A DNA stretch of 5,299 nucleotides from Planctomycetota bacterium. GTDB taxonomy: Bacteria; Planctomycetota; SZUA-567; H5-PLA8. Positions 1 through 5,166 of this stretch are shown here, in pieces. The first letter of the stretch is position 1. Each line of letters opens with the position of its first letter. The translations under genes and the position numbers were made by a program. Under the pieces are notes generated by a model that did not search any database, was not told the origin of the DNA, and was given only the letters and a program-made list of their open reading frames with translations. The stretch is from assembly GCA_025355035.1 (NCBI GenBank), contig JANXLS010000717.1, positions 1 through 5,299 of the forward strand, in the 5' to 3' direction.

Positions 1-12
1 AAAGATTCGAAC

Positions 13-666
13 ATGTTCACAGGGTTGGTTCAGCACGTCGGAACGCTCCTCGCTCTCTCGCCCGCAAACGGCGGCGGAGCCCGGCTGAGTATTGAAATCG
101 GTCCACTCGCCGGCGATGCGCGCTTGGGCGATTCCATCGCCGTGGAAGGCTGTTGCCTTACCGTTGTCACACTCAACGGCAGCCACGCCGAATTTGATGC
201 CGTCCCTGAAACGCTCCGTTGCACGACGCTCGGTGATCTGCGCGGCGGTTCGCGCGTGAACCTCGAAAGTTCGCTCACGCCGGGATCGAAAATCGGCGGC
301 CATTTCGTTCAAGGCCACGTTGACAGCACCGCGCATGTCGCGCGCATCTTCGAAGGCGGTCGCTGGGCTGAATGGCACTTTCAGCTTGATGACGCCGCAC
401 TTGCCGAACAGATCGTCGAAAAAGGCAGCATCGCCATCGACGGAATCAGCCTTACTGTCGCCGGCTGCGACGCCAAAGCTGGAACGTTCTGGGTCGCGTT
501 GATTCCCGAAACGCTTGCCCGAACCACCATCGTCTTCAAACGCGAAGGCACACGCGTCAACATCGAATCCGACATCCTGGGAAAATACGTGCTCGCCGCC
601 CTGAACGCCCGCCTGCCGCGCTCATCGGGCCTGACAGTTGAGAAACTAAAAGAACTCGGCTTCTAA
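13..666 (+). CDS. ribE: Riboflavin synthase, alpha subunit
   Basis: This cytoplasmic enzyme converts two molecules of 6,7-dimethyl-8-ribityllumazine into riboflavin and a pyrimidinedione, the last step of riboflavin synthesis. The 217-residue protein has the usual family length and opens with the signature MFTGLV. It shows the two tandem lumazine-binding barrels, about residues 1-97 and 98-195. The first contains SIAVEGCCLTVV (41-52) and the second the matching SIAIDGISLTVAG (139-151); Cys48 and Ser146 fall where the E. coli enzyme has its functional Cys48 and Ser146. GGHFVQGHVD (95-104) marks the domain junction, and a C-terminal helix (about 187-200) fits the trimerisation helix. Only 12 bases precede the ATG and no clear ribosome binding site or FMN riboswitch is visible in them, so its promoter and operon lie outside the window. 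Identification is firm. Confidence 0.96.
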   Translation: MFTGLVQHVGTLLALSPANGGGARLSIEIGPLAGDARLGDSIAVEGCCLTVVTLNGSHAEFDAVPETLRCTTLGDLRGGSRVNLESSLTPGSKIGGHFVQGHVDSTAHVARIFEGGRWAEWHFQLDDAALAEQIVEKGSIAIDGISLTVAGCDAKAGTFWVALIPETLARTTIVFKREGTRVNIESDILGKYVLAALNARLPRSSGLTVEKLKELGF

Positions 667-712
667 ACAAAGCTGCTCGGGTTCCAACGCGCCTTCGTGC
701 ATTTGCATTAGA

Positions 713-870
713 GCTACCGGACAAACCCCCCGCACCGATCTGCTTGCGGCGGGCGGCGTGGCCCTTCGTCAGACGCGCTTTGCGTAGTCTCCAAAAACGC
801 GGCGCTCGTCTTTCTCTCGGTCCACGTGCCCGGCGCGGCGCATCTCGACGCGGAGGTTTTGTCCGGTAGC
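713..870. repeat. Fold-back (long inverted repeat) element, MITE-like
   Basis: The perfect 13-base terminal repeat GCTACCGGACAAA (713-725) recurs inverted as TTTGTCCGGTAGC (858-870). Pairing continues inward imperfectly: 727-728 with 855-856, 730-733 with 850-853, 736-738 with 845-847, and 741-743 with 840-842. The two arms are therefore related over roughly 30 bases or more. The 158-base unit is GC-rich and has no credible gene. TTAG lies just outside both ends (708-711 and 873-876), which could be a weak target duplication or chance. The structure is seen directly. Calling it a mobile or dispersed element is inference, because only one copy is in the window. Confidence 0.6.
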
Positions 871-887
871 ACTTAGTGTAAAAAATG

Positions 888-912
888 AAAACGTTCCAAA
901 CACACACGTTTT
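888..912. promoter_or_regulatory. Inverted repeat AAAACGT-N11-ACGTTTT, possible operator
   Basis: Perfect 7-base arms at 888-894 and 906-912 are separated by 11 bases, directly upstream of the candidate -35 box at 917. The left arm lies in ATGAAAACGTTCCAA (885-899), which nearly repeats the start of the regulator gene (1579-1593, 14 of 15 identical). Position and symmetry fit a regulator-binding site, perhaps for the operon's own winged-helix protein. That is inference from layout only. Confidence 0.3.
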
Positions 913-916
913 AGAA

Positions 917-944
917 TTGACTCCGAGCACGTTCTGTTTAAACT
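917..944 (+). promoter_or_regulatory. Candidate sigma70-type promoter for the three-gene operon
   Basis: TTGACT (917-922, five of six to the -35 consensus) is followed after 16 bases by TAAACT (939-944, four of six to the -10 consensus). Transcription would start near 950, leaving a leader of about 25 bases before the GTG at 977. The box is well placed at the AT-rich end of the intergenic region and is flanked by two inverted repeats. It is a pattern match only. Confidence 0.4.
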
Positions 945-958
945 TTGTAAAGCAAAGT
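942..958. promoter_or_regulatory. Palindromic site ACTTTG-N5-CAAAGT, possible operator
   Basis: Six-base perfect arms (942-947 and 953-958) around a 5-base spacer overlap the -10 box and the predicted transcription start. A dimeric repressor bound here would block initiation, and the operon encodes a winged-helix regulator, so autoregulation is plausible. No other copy was noticed in the window. Confidence 0.35.
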
Positions 959-965
959 GAATTGC

Positions 966-970
966 GAGGG
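966..970 (+). promoter_or_regulatory. Ribosome binding site GAGGG choosing the GTG start at 977
   Basis: GAGGG ends six bases before GTG 977. The whole block CGAGGGAATACCGTG (965-979) matches the start region of the MtnB-like gene (3290-3304) at 14 of 15 bases, which supports GTG over the upstream ATG at 917 or the ATG at 995. Confidence 0.7.
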
Positions 971-976
971 AATACC

Positions 977-1582
977 GTGCTCATACCTGGTCCAATGGCT
1001 CAATCCGAAGCGTTGCGCGCGCTCTCCGACATCCGTTCGGTGATCGATCGCAGCACACGATACTCGACGTTCTCCGCGCTCTCCGGTTTCCTCACGGGCG
1101 TTGCAGCGCTAGTCGGCAGCGGCGCGTGCGGCTACTACGCCGATTTTGTTGGCGCGCGCGCCGAGGACATGAACTTCGTGTACGTCTGGGCAGGGGTGTT
1201 CATCTTTGCTGCAATCCAACATCTTTTGCTGACCACATTGAAAGCCCGAAAGCGCGGCGAAGTGGTCTTGTCGCCGATTGCACGCACTGCGTTTCTCGCG
1301 CTGCTCGGCCCGGGCTTGGTCGGTGTGTTCCTCACGTTCGTTTTTATCAAGCAACTGAATTTCCAATTTCTCGCGGGTGTCTGGCTCTGTTTGTATGGGT
1401 GCGGTTTGTGGGCGGTGAGTTTTTTCGCTCCGACATTTCTGCGTTGGCTGGGCGTTGCGTTCATGGCTTTGGGAATCGTCGCGTGGGCCACGGGCGAAAC
1501 TCCCGGGCGATGGTTGGGATTGGGCTTCGGTTGTTTACATCTGGTGTTTGCAGCGATTGTCAGAATGAGGTATCGACGATGA
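977..1582 (+). CDS. Six-helix integral membrane protein of unknown function
   Basis: From the GTG start the product is 201 residues. A short, mildly charged N-terminal segment (about 8-29, SEALRALSDIRSVIDRST) could be an amphipathic helix. About six hydrophobic segments follow, near residues 30-54, 66-88, 102-124, 129-150, 155-171 and 178-195, and the protein ends in the basic tail RMRYRR. No catalytic or transport motif is recognisable. The stop overlaps the start of the regulator gene (ATGA, 1579-1582), so translation is probably coupled. I know of other cases where a small membrane protein sits with an HTH_34-type regulator, which suggests a sensing or envelope role, but its function cannot be read from sequence. 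ATG 995 is a possible later start, giving 195 residues. Confidence 0.82.
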   Translation: MLIPGPMAQSEALRALSDIRSVIDRSTRYSTFSALSGFLTGVAALVGSGACGYYADFVGARAEDMNFVYVWAGVFIFAAIQHLLLTTLKARKRGEVVLSPIARTAFLALLGPGLVGVFLTFVFIKQLNFQFLAGVWLCLYGCGLWAVSFFAPTFLRWLGVAFMALGIVAWATGETPGRWLGLGFGCLHLVFAAIVRMRYRR

Positions 1583-1980
1583 AAACGTTTCAATTGGATC
1601 CGTCCTCAAAAAGGCTCGCCGCCAAGGCGATTCCCAAGAATCACGATAAAGGCTCAGGCAAGGCGATGAAACACATCGACCTCATTGATCTCGATCCGGT
1701 CATCCACGAACGAACGCGTCTGTCGATTTTGACTGCGCTGTTCACAAGTCGCGAACCCGGCAGTTCCTTCTCCGATCTCCGCGACACGCTGGCGCTGACC
1801 GATGGCAATCTGCTCGCTCATCTCCGAACGTTGGAGCAGGCCGAATTCATTGAGCGCGTTAAAGAAGGAGCGGGGCGAGGGAGTACGACCACAATTCAAC
1901 TGAGCGCCCACGGCCGCAAATCGTTCCGAAAATATTTGGACCAACTCGAATCACTCGTTCGTTCAGCGCGTGGAGAATGA
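1579..1980 (+). CDS. Winged-helix transcriptional regulator, HTH_34 (MarR/ArsR-like) type
   Basis: This 133-residue protein has a 30-residue basic leader followed by one winged-helix domain (about residues 34-130). Its core reads LDPVIHERTRLSILTALF, then a helix-turn-helix with FSDLRDTLALTDGNLLAHLRTLE, then a wing with an RGSTTTIQLSAHGRK-like strand and a final helix. The phrase LTDGNLLAHLRTLE is typical of HTH_34 proteins, which bind DNA as dimers; no effector-binding domain is present. The start is supported by GAGG at 1567-1570, eight bases upstream, and by the ATGA overlap with the membrane gene. ATG 1666 (MKHIDLIDLDP) is an alternative that would drop the leader. The open frame extends back to 1126, but that part is out of frame within the membrane gene and is not real. 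It probably controls its own operon, an inference from position. Confidence 0.9.
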   Translation: MKTFQLDPSSKRLAAKAIPKNHDKGSGKAMKHIDLIDLDPVIHERTRLSILTALFTSREPGSSFSDLRDTLALTDGNLLAHLRTLEQAEFIERVKEGAGRGSTTTIQLSAHGRKSFRKYLDQLESLVRSARGE

Positions 1981-2612
1981 GCATCATCATGACAACGACT
2001 TTGGCCGAAGCTCCCCGAATCGAACGGACGTCACGCGAAACTTCGCAGATCAAACCCAACGCGTCCGTGCCCTGTCACGTCGCCATCGTTTTAAACAGCT
2101 GCACGGAACACGGGGCCGTCCCAACCGACTTAGCTTTCGCTGCTCTTAGATCCATTGTGGTAGGATGCGTCGAACGTGGCATCGCGTTACTGACACTCAT
2201 TCGCCCGACCGATGGAGCAGACACATTCGATGCCGCCATTGCGTCGGTCCGAGCGCACGAACCGCGCGCCAACAATGTAAAACTCAACCTCATCTCCCCT
2301 CGCAACGGCCGAGAAGAACTGCTGGAATCCGTCCGTCGTCTGGCCGCGCAAGCCCAACGTCACGCCATCGCGCCCGAGAAAATAGTCGGTGAAAACATCG
2401 AGAATAACCTGAGCACCCACGGCCTCCCGCCTATCGATCTGTTGATTGCAACCGGCGGCGGCGGCACACTCAGCGGCGCGCTTCTTTGGCAAAGCGCCTA
2501 TGCTGAACTGCTTTTCGTCGATGTCGAATGGCACCATTTTGCAAGCCACGAGTTCAACAACGCACTGGCCGACTACGCCACCCGTTGCCGCAAATTCGGC
2601 GGCTTGGCATAG
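1977..2612 (+). CDS. Degenerate undecaprenyl diphosphate synthase-like protein (cis-prenyltransferase pseudoenzyme candidate)
   Basis: True UppS makes undecaprenyl diphosphate, the wall-precursor lipid carrier, from farnesyl and isopentenyl diphosphates. This 211-residue protein aligns by eye with UppS: HVAIVLN (34-40) with HVAIIMD, GIALLTL (68-74) with GIEALTL, VKLNLI (101-106) with LTLNIA, PPIDLLIATGGG (151-162) with the PVDLVIRTGGE region, LLWQSAYAELLFVDVEWHHF (169-188), and C-terminal RKFGGL (205-210). Measured against E. coli UppS, the catalytic Asp26 is Asn40, Arg194 is Ala158, Glu198 is Gly162 and Arg200 is Thr164, while Ser202 (Ser166) and Glu213 (Glu177) remain. The GNGRWA and FSxENW motifs are gone, and about 40 central residues are missing between positions 74 and 101. 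It is unlikely to be an active synthase and may be an accessory subunit or binding protein. The ATG overlaps the regulator stop (ATGA). Because GGAGA (1972-1976) abuts it, ATG 1989 may be the true start. Confidence 0.85.
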   Translation: MSIIMTTTLAEAPRIERTSRETSQIKPNASVPCHVAIVLNSCTEHGAVPTDLAFAALRSIVVGCVERGIALLTLIRPTDGADTFDAAIASVRAHEPRANNVKLNLISPRNGREELLESVRRLAAQAQRHAIAPEKIVGENIENNLSTHGLPPIDLLIATGGGGTLSGALLWQSAYAELLFVDVEWHHFASHEFNNALADYATRCRKFGGLA

Positions 2613-2623
2613 GCCTTTCGTGT

Positions 2624-2646
2624 AGGACGTGCGGGCTACCCGTCCT
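2624..2646. terminator. Small hairpin between convergent genes, possible weak terminator
   Basis: AGGACG (2624-2629) pairs with CGTCCT (2641-2646) across an 11-base GC-rich loop, inside the 40-base gap between the UppS-like gene and the convergent HAD gene. No T tract follows on either strand, so intrinsic termination would be weak. It may simply be a transcript-end structure. Confidence 0.3.
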
Positions 2647-2652
2647 GCTTCG

Positions 2653-3192
2653 CTACTCGTCGTTCACTATCCACTCAACAGCTTCACTCAACGTCTTGAA
2701 CATCCTGTCCGGACGTTGCTGTGGTTTCAAGCTCTCGAACGTCGGTAGTTTTTCTTTGCACAAAATCGTTCGGCATCCCGCCGCCGTGCCCATTTCAATA
2801 TCGCGATTTGAGTCTCCGATCATCACGCTCTGCTTCGGATCGATTCCGTGATCCGCGCACGATTGGAGGATCATCTGCGGCGACGGCTTGCGGCATGAAC
2901 ATCCCGCGTCCGGATGATGGGCGCAAAAATAAATCGCATCGAACGCCTCGGTCCCCAACTCGCGCTGCATGTTTGAATGGATTTCATGCAGCGTGTCGAG
3001 CGTCATCAACCCACGCCCCACGCCGCTCTGATTCGTCGCCAGCGAAAGAAAATAACCATGCGCTCGCAGGCGCTTGAGGTTCTCGCGCAACCTCGGCATG
3101 AATCGAAATTCCGCCCAATTCAGCACGAATTTGTCTTGGCCCGGACACACATTGATAATCCCATCCCGATCCAGAAATATCGCTTTTGTCAC
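2653..3192 (-). CDS. gmhB: HAD-IIIA phosphatase, GmhB/HisB-N type (heptose bisphosphate phosphatase-like)
   Basis: GmhB removes the 7-phosphate from D-glycero-D-manno-heptose 1,7-bisphosphate in the ADP-heptose pathway for lipopolysaccharide; close relatives act on histidinol phosphate. The 179-residue protein shows KAIFLDRDGIIN (3-14) with nucleophile Asp8 and acid/base Asp10, TNQSGVGRG (53-61) as motif II, zinc ligands Cys90, His92, Cys98 and Cys100 followed by Lys102 (RKP), and GDSNRD (126-131) with Asp127 and Asp131. The zinc loop is short, more like HisB-N than the long-loop E. coli GmhB, so substrate and anomer are uncertain. GTG 3192 is chosen because GGGAGGAAA lies eight bases upstream; an in-frame ATG at 3243 has no such support. 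No heptose or LPS neighbour is present to confirm the role. It is convergent with the upstream operon and divergent from the MtnB-like gene. Confidence 0.85.
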   Translation of the reverse strand: MTKAIFLDRDGIINVCPGQDKFVLNWAEFRFMPRLRENLKRLRAHGYFLSLATNQSGVGRGLMTLDTLHEIHSNMQRELGTEAFDAIYFCAHHPDAGCSCRKPSPQMILQSCADHGIDPKQSVMIGDSNRDIEMGTAAGCRTILCKEKLPTFESLKPQQRPDRMFKTLSEAVEWIVNDE

Positions 3193-3200
3193 TGCGTCGA

Positions 3201-3209
3201 TTTCCTCCC
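3201..3209 (-). promoter_or_regulatory. Ribosome binding site GGGAGGAAA for the GTG start at 3192
   Basis: Read on the minus strand, GGGAGGAAA sits eight bases before GTG 3192. It is one of the strongest Shine-Dalgarno matches in the window and rejects the longer frame that begins at ATG 3243. Confidence 0.8.
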
Positions 3210-3290
3210 GATACCAGTTTATCGATTCAATTTTCGCGCGCAATGGATAGGATTTGTCGCAAGCATCGGTCAGGTCTCATCTCAATTTAC

Positions 3291-3296
3291 GAAGGA
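3291..3296 (+). promoter_or_regulatory. Ribosome binding site GAAGGA for the GTG start at 3302
   Basis: GAAGGA ends five bases before GTG 3302. The block CGAAGGAATACCGTG (3290-3304) is 14 of 15 identical to the start region at 965-979. It rules out the upstream ATG at 3254, whose extra 16 codons have no family counterpart. Confidence 0.8.
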
Positions 3297-3301
3297 ATAC
3301 C

Positions 3302-3970
3302 GTGAGCAGAACCACTTCGATCTATGACACCTCCAACGCCGCAGAAATCGCTCAGATGGCCGCGACGAAAGGACTCATCGAAACCGGCGCATTTTTTCAC
3401 GGCAATCGTTGGTCATATGGGACGAGCAGCAATTACAGCGTCGTTCTCAGTCACGATCCCGTCCGCATTCTCATCACCGCGAGCGGTCGTGATAAAAGCA
3501 AATTGAGCTCCGGCGATTTTGTAGTCGTCGATGACACAGGCAGCCCGATCGATCCGAAATACCCCAAACCCTCCGCCGAAACATTGCTGCATGTCGTTGC
3601 AGCAAAAGACGCCGGCGCTGGCGCGATTCTTCACACGCATTCTATTTGGGGCACTTTGCTCTCCGATCTGTACGCCGACAAAAAAGGCTTCAAAATTGAA
3701 GGCTTCGAAATGCTGAAAGGTTTGGCGGGAATCAACACTCACGCGAGCAGCAAGTGGATCGAAATCTTCGAAAACACTCAATACATTCCCGACCTCGCGA
3801 CCGTTGTTCGCGAGCGTCTGCTCGATCCAATCAATCCGCTCAAGCACGGCTATCTCATTCGCGGCCACGGCCTCTATACGTGGGGCCGCGACTTGGACGA
3901 AGCCCGCCGCCACATCGAAATTTTTGAATTCCTGTTCGAACTTTATGGCCGCCGACTCTCAATACATTAA
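3302..3970 (+). CDS. mtnB: Methylthioribulose-1-phosphate dehydratase-like class II aldolase family protein
   Basis: MtnB dehydrates 5-methylthioribulose 1-phosphate in the cytoplasmic methionine salvage pathway, using a bound zinc ion. The 222-residue product matches the family along its length: GTSSNYSVVL (40-49) for the substrate loop, LITASGRDKSKL (57-68), KPSAETLLH (89-97), metal ligands His111 and His113 in LHTHS, candidate catalytic Glu136 in FEMLKGL, IFENTQYIP (155-163), and third ligand His189 in LIRGHGLYTWG (185-195). These correspond closely to human APIP His115, His117, Glu139 and His195, and the phrasing resembles Bacillus MtnB more than fuculose or ribulose-phosphate aldolases. 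No other methionine salvage gene (mtnA, mtnK, mtnC, mtnD) is nearby; the neighbouring HAD protein is not MtnC. A role on a related deoxy-sugar phosphate remains possible. The next gene starts 86 bases downstream on the same strand. Confidence 0.86.
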   Translation: MSRTTSIYDTSNAAEIAQMAATKGLIETGAFFHGNRWSYGTSSNYSVVLSHDPVRILITASGRDKSKLSSGDFVVVDDTGSPIDPKYPKPSAETLLHVVAAKDAGAGAILHTHSIWGTLLSDLYADKKGFKIEGFEMLKGLAGINTHASSKWIEIFENTQYIPDLATVVRERLLDPINPLKHGYLIRGHGLYTWGRDLDEARRHIEIFEFLFELYGRRLSIH

Positions 3971-3982
3971 TGCTGCTTGTCA

Positions 3983-4024
3983 GGAAGTGATATTCGATTT
4001 CATATCATTCCCGCATCCTTGCGG
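3983..4024 (+). promoter_or_regulatory. Two tandem inverted repeats between mtnB and the oxidoreductase gene
   Basis: The first hairpin pairs GGAA plus TGATAT (3983-3993, one bulged G) with ATATCATTCC (4002-4011) around an 8-base loop. The second pairs CCGCA (4011-4015) with TGCGG (4020-4024), and a short T-rich run (TTGTTTT, 4034-4040) follows nine bases later. The pair could be an operator, an mRNA processing structure or an inefficient terminator. TATCAT (4003-4008) resembles a -10 box, but no well-spaced -35 box is seen. Confidence 0.3.
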
Positions 4025-4040
4025 TCGCGGATCTTGTTTT

Positions 4041-4048
4041 AAAAGGAG
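4041..4048 (+). promoter_or_regulatory. Ribosome binding site AAAAGGAG for the GTG start at 4057
   Basis: AAAAGGAG ends eight bases before GTG 4057. The following residues SSKINWGILGTG begin the first beta strand of the Rossmann fold at the expected distance, so GTG is the start. Confidence 0.85.
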
Positions 4049-4056
4049 CTTTCAAC

Positions 4057-5100
4057 GTGAGCAGCAAAATCAACTGGGGCATTCTCGGCACCGGCAAGAT
4101 TGCGAAAACTTTCGCGACAGGACTGAAAGGCTCATCGACCGGCGAACTTCTTGCCGTCGGCAGCCGCACACAGGATTCCGCCAACGCATTCGGCGCGGAG
4201 AACGGTGCTTCGCGCTGCTACGCGTCCTACGCAGCGCTCCTCGCCGATCGCGACGTGGAGTGTGTCTACATCTCCCTGCCGCACACATACCACGTCGAAT
4301 GGTCGATCAAGGCGGCCGCCGCCGGAAAGCACATCCTCTGCGAAAAGCCGATGGCGCTGAATCACGTTGAAGCGATTGCCGTTTTCGATGCGATCAAGAA
4401 GCACGATGTCTTTTTCATGGAAGCGTTCATGTACCGCTGCCATCCGCAGACGCGCAAAATCGCCGAACTCGTCCGCACAAAAGCGATCGGCGATATCCGC
4501 GTGATCGACGCCGCCTTCAGCTTCACCGTACCATACGATCCGCGCAGCCGCCTCCTAGCAAACGATCTCGCGGGGGGCGGCATCCTTGATGTCGGCTGCT
4601 ATCCGATCACGATGGCGAACAAAATTGCCGGCGTCGCCAATGGCATGGAATTCGTCGAGCCGATCGACCTCAAAGCGCTCGGGCATCTCGGTAAAACCGG
4701 AGTCGACGAATACACCTGCGCAGTCGCCAAATATCCCGGCGACATCGTTGCGCGCTTGTCGACCGGCGTTCAAGTGGATCAGGAAAACGCCCTGAGAATT
4801 TACGGAACTGAAGGCCGCATCGTCGTCCCGACGCCATGGAAGCCGTCCGAAATCTGCGGTAGTTCGCACTTCGTCGTTCACCGATTGGGCGAACAATCGC
4901 AGACGATCACGATCGAAAACCCGAAGCACCTTTATGCCTTGGAAGCGGACGCCGTCGCTGCCAACATTTCGCGCCGCGAATGTCCGTTCATGTCCTGGGG
5001 CGATTCGATGGCGAACCTCCGAACGATGGACCGCTGGCGCAACGAAATTGGATTGGTCTATGACATCGAAAAATCGAACAGCACCCCAAAAGTGCGTTAG
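4057..5100 (+). CDS. Gfo/Idh/MocA family NAD(P)-dependent oxidoreductase (dihydrodiol/xylose dehydrogenase-like)
   Basis: This 347-residue soluble enzyme probably oxidises or reduces a sugar or related polyol using NAD(P). Its N-terminal Rossmann domain (about 1-120) has the dinucleotide loop GILGTGKIA (8-16), the strand VYISLPHTYH (70-79) and the family hallmark CEKPMAL (95-101) with catalytic Lys97. The C-terminal alpha/beta domain (about 121-330) contains EAFMYRCHPQ (122-131) and GGGILDVGCYP (173-183), with Asp178 and candidate catalytic Tyr182. Lys97 and Tyr182 match the Lys97/Tyr180 pair of mammalian dimeric dihydrodiol dehydrogenase, and the overall phrasing is closest to that branch, which also holds D-xylose dehydrogenases. 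No signal peptide is present. The substrate cannot be settled from sequence. A strong hairpin begins seven bases after the stop, ending this transcription unit. Confidence 0.93.
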   Translation: MSSKINWGILGTGKIAKTFATGLKGSSTGELLAVGSRTQDSANAFGAENGASRCYASYAALLADRDVECVYISLPHTYHVEWSIKAAAAGKHILCEKPMALNHVEAIAVFDAIKKHDVFFMEAFMYRCHPQTRKIAELVRTKAIGDIRVIDAAFSFTVPYDPRSRLLANDLAGGGILDVGCYPITMANKIAGVANGMEFVEPIDLKALGHLGKTGVDEYTCAVAKYPGDIVARLSTGVQVDQENALRIYGTEGRIVVPTPWKPSEICGSSHFVVHRLGEQSQTITIENPKHLYALEADAVAANISRRECPFMSWGDSMANLRTMDRWRNEIGLVYDIEKSNSTPKVR

Positions 5101-5107
5101 AAAAAAA

Positions 5108-5133
5108 GCGCCCCGACAATCTTGTCGGGGCGC
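5108..5133. terminator. Strong bidirectional intrinsic terminator
   Basis: GCGCCCCGACA (5108-5118) pairs perfectly with TGTCGGGGCGC (5123-5133) around a 4-base loop. Seven A residues precede it (5101-5107), so read on the minus strand the hairpin is followed by seven T residues, a textbook terminator for the leftward gene ending at 5167. On the plus strand only a loose CTTT follows, but it starts just after the oxidoreductase stop and probably serves both genes. Confidence 0.92.
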
Positions 5134-5166
5134 ATGCTTTGCAACTCAACTCGATTTCACAATTGC

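Larger units (their letters stand above)
667..976. other. 310-base intergenic region with no supported gene
   Basis: No reading frame here looks like a protein gene. Minus-strand frames run through it, but they have arginine-rich, low-complexity translations and no ribosome binding site. The stretch contains a fold-back element (713-870), a nine-codon open frame ATG AAA ACG TTC CAA... ending in TAG (885-914), a 7-base inverted repeat (888-912), a candidate promoter (917-944) and a 17-base palindromic site (942-958). No intrinsic terminator with a T tract is visible directly after ribE. Confidence 0.7.

Noticed and set aside
1..12. FMN riboswitch upstream of ribE
   Set aside because: Only 12 bases are available before the start codon and no RFN element pieces are visible in them.
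557..984. Two minus-strand open frames through the intergenic region (116 and 71 residues)
   Set aside because: Their translations are low-complexity and Arg-rich with no ribosome binding site, and they are explained by the GC-rich fold-back element and by overlap with flanking genes.
1126..1578. Upstream extension of the regulator reading frame (would give a 284-residue protein)
   Set aside because: It overlaps the membrane protein gene in another frame and its translation is Arg/Cys-rich with no domain. The regulator has its own ribosome binding site and an ATG at 1579.
1977..2612. Annotation as a functional undecaprenyl diphosphate synthase (uppS)
   Set aside because: The catalytic Asp and substrate-binding Arg residues are replaced and the central region is deleted, so the family name fits but the activity does not.
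3413..3913. 166-residue minus-strand frame antisense to mtnB
   Set aside because: Codon-structure shadow of a well-supported gene; no family motifs and no ribosome binding site recognised.
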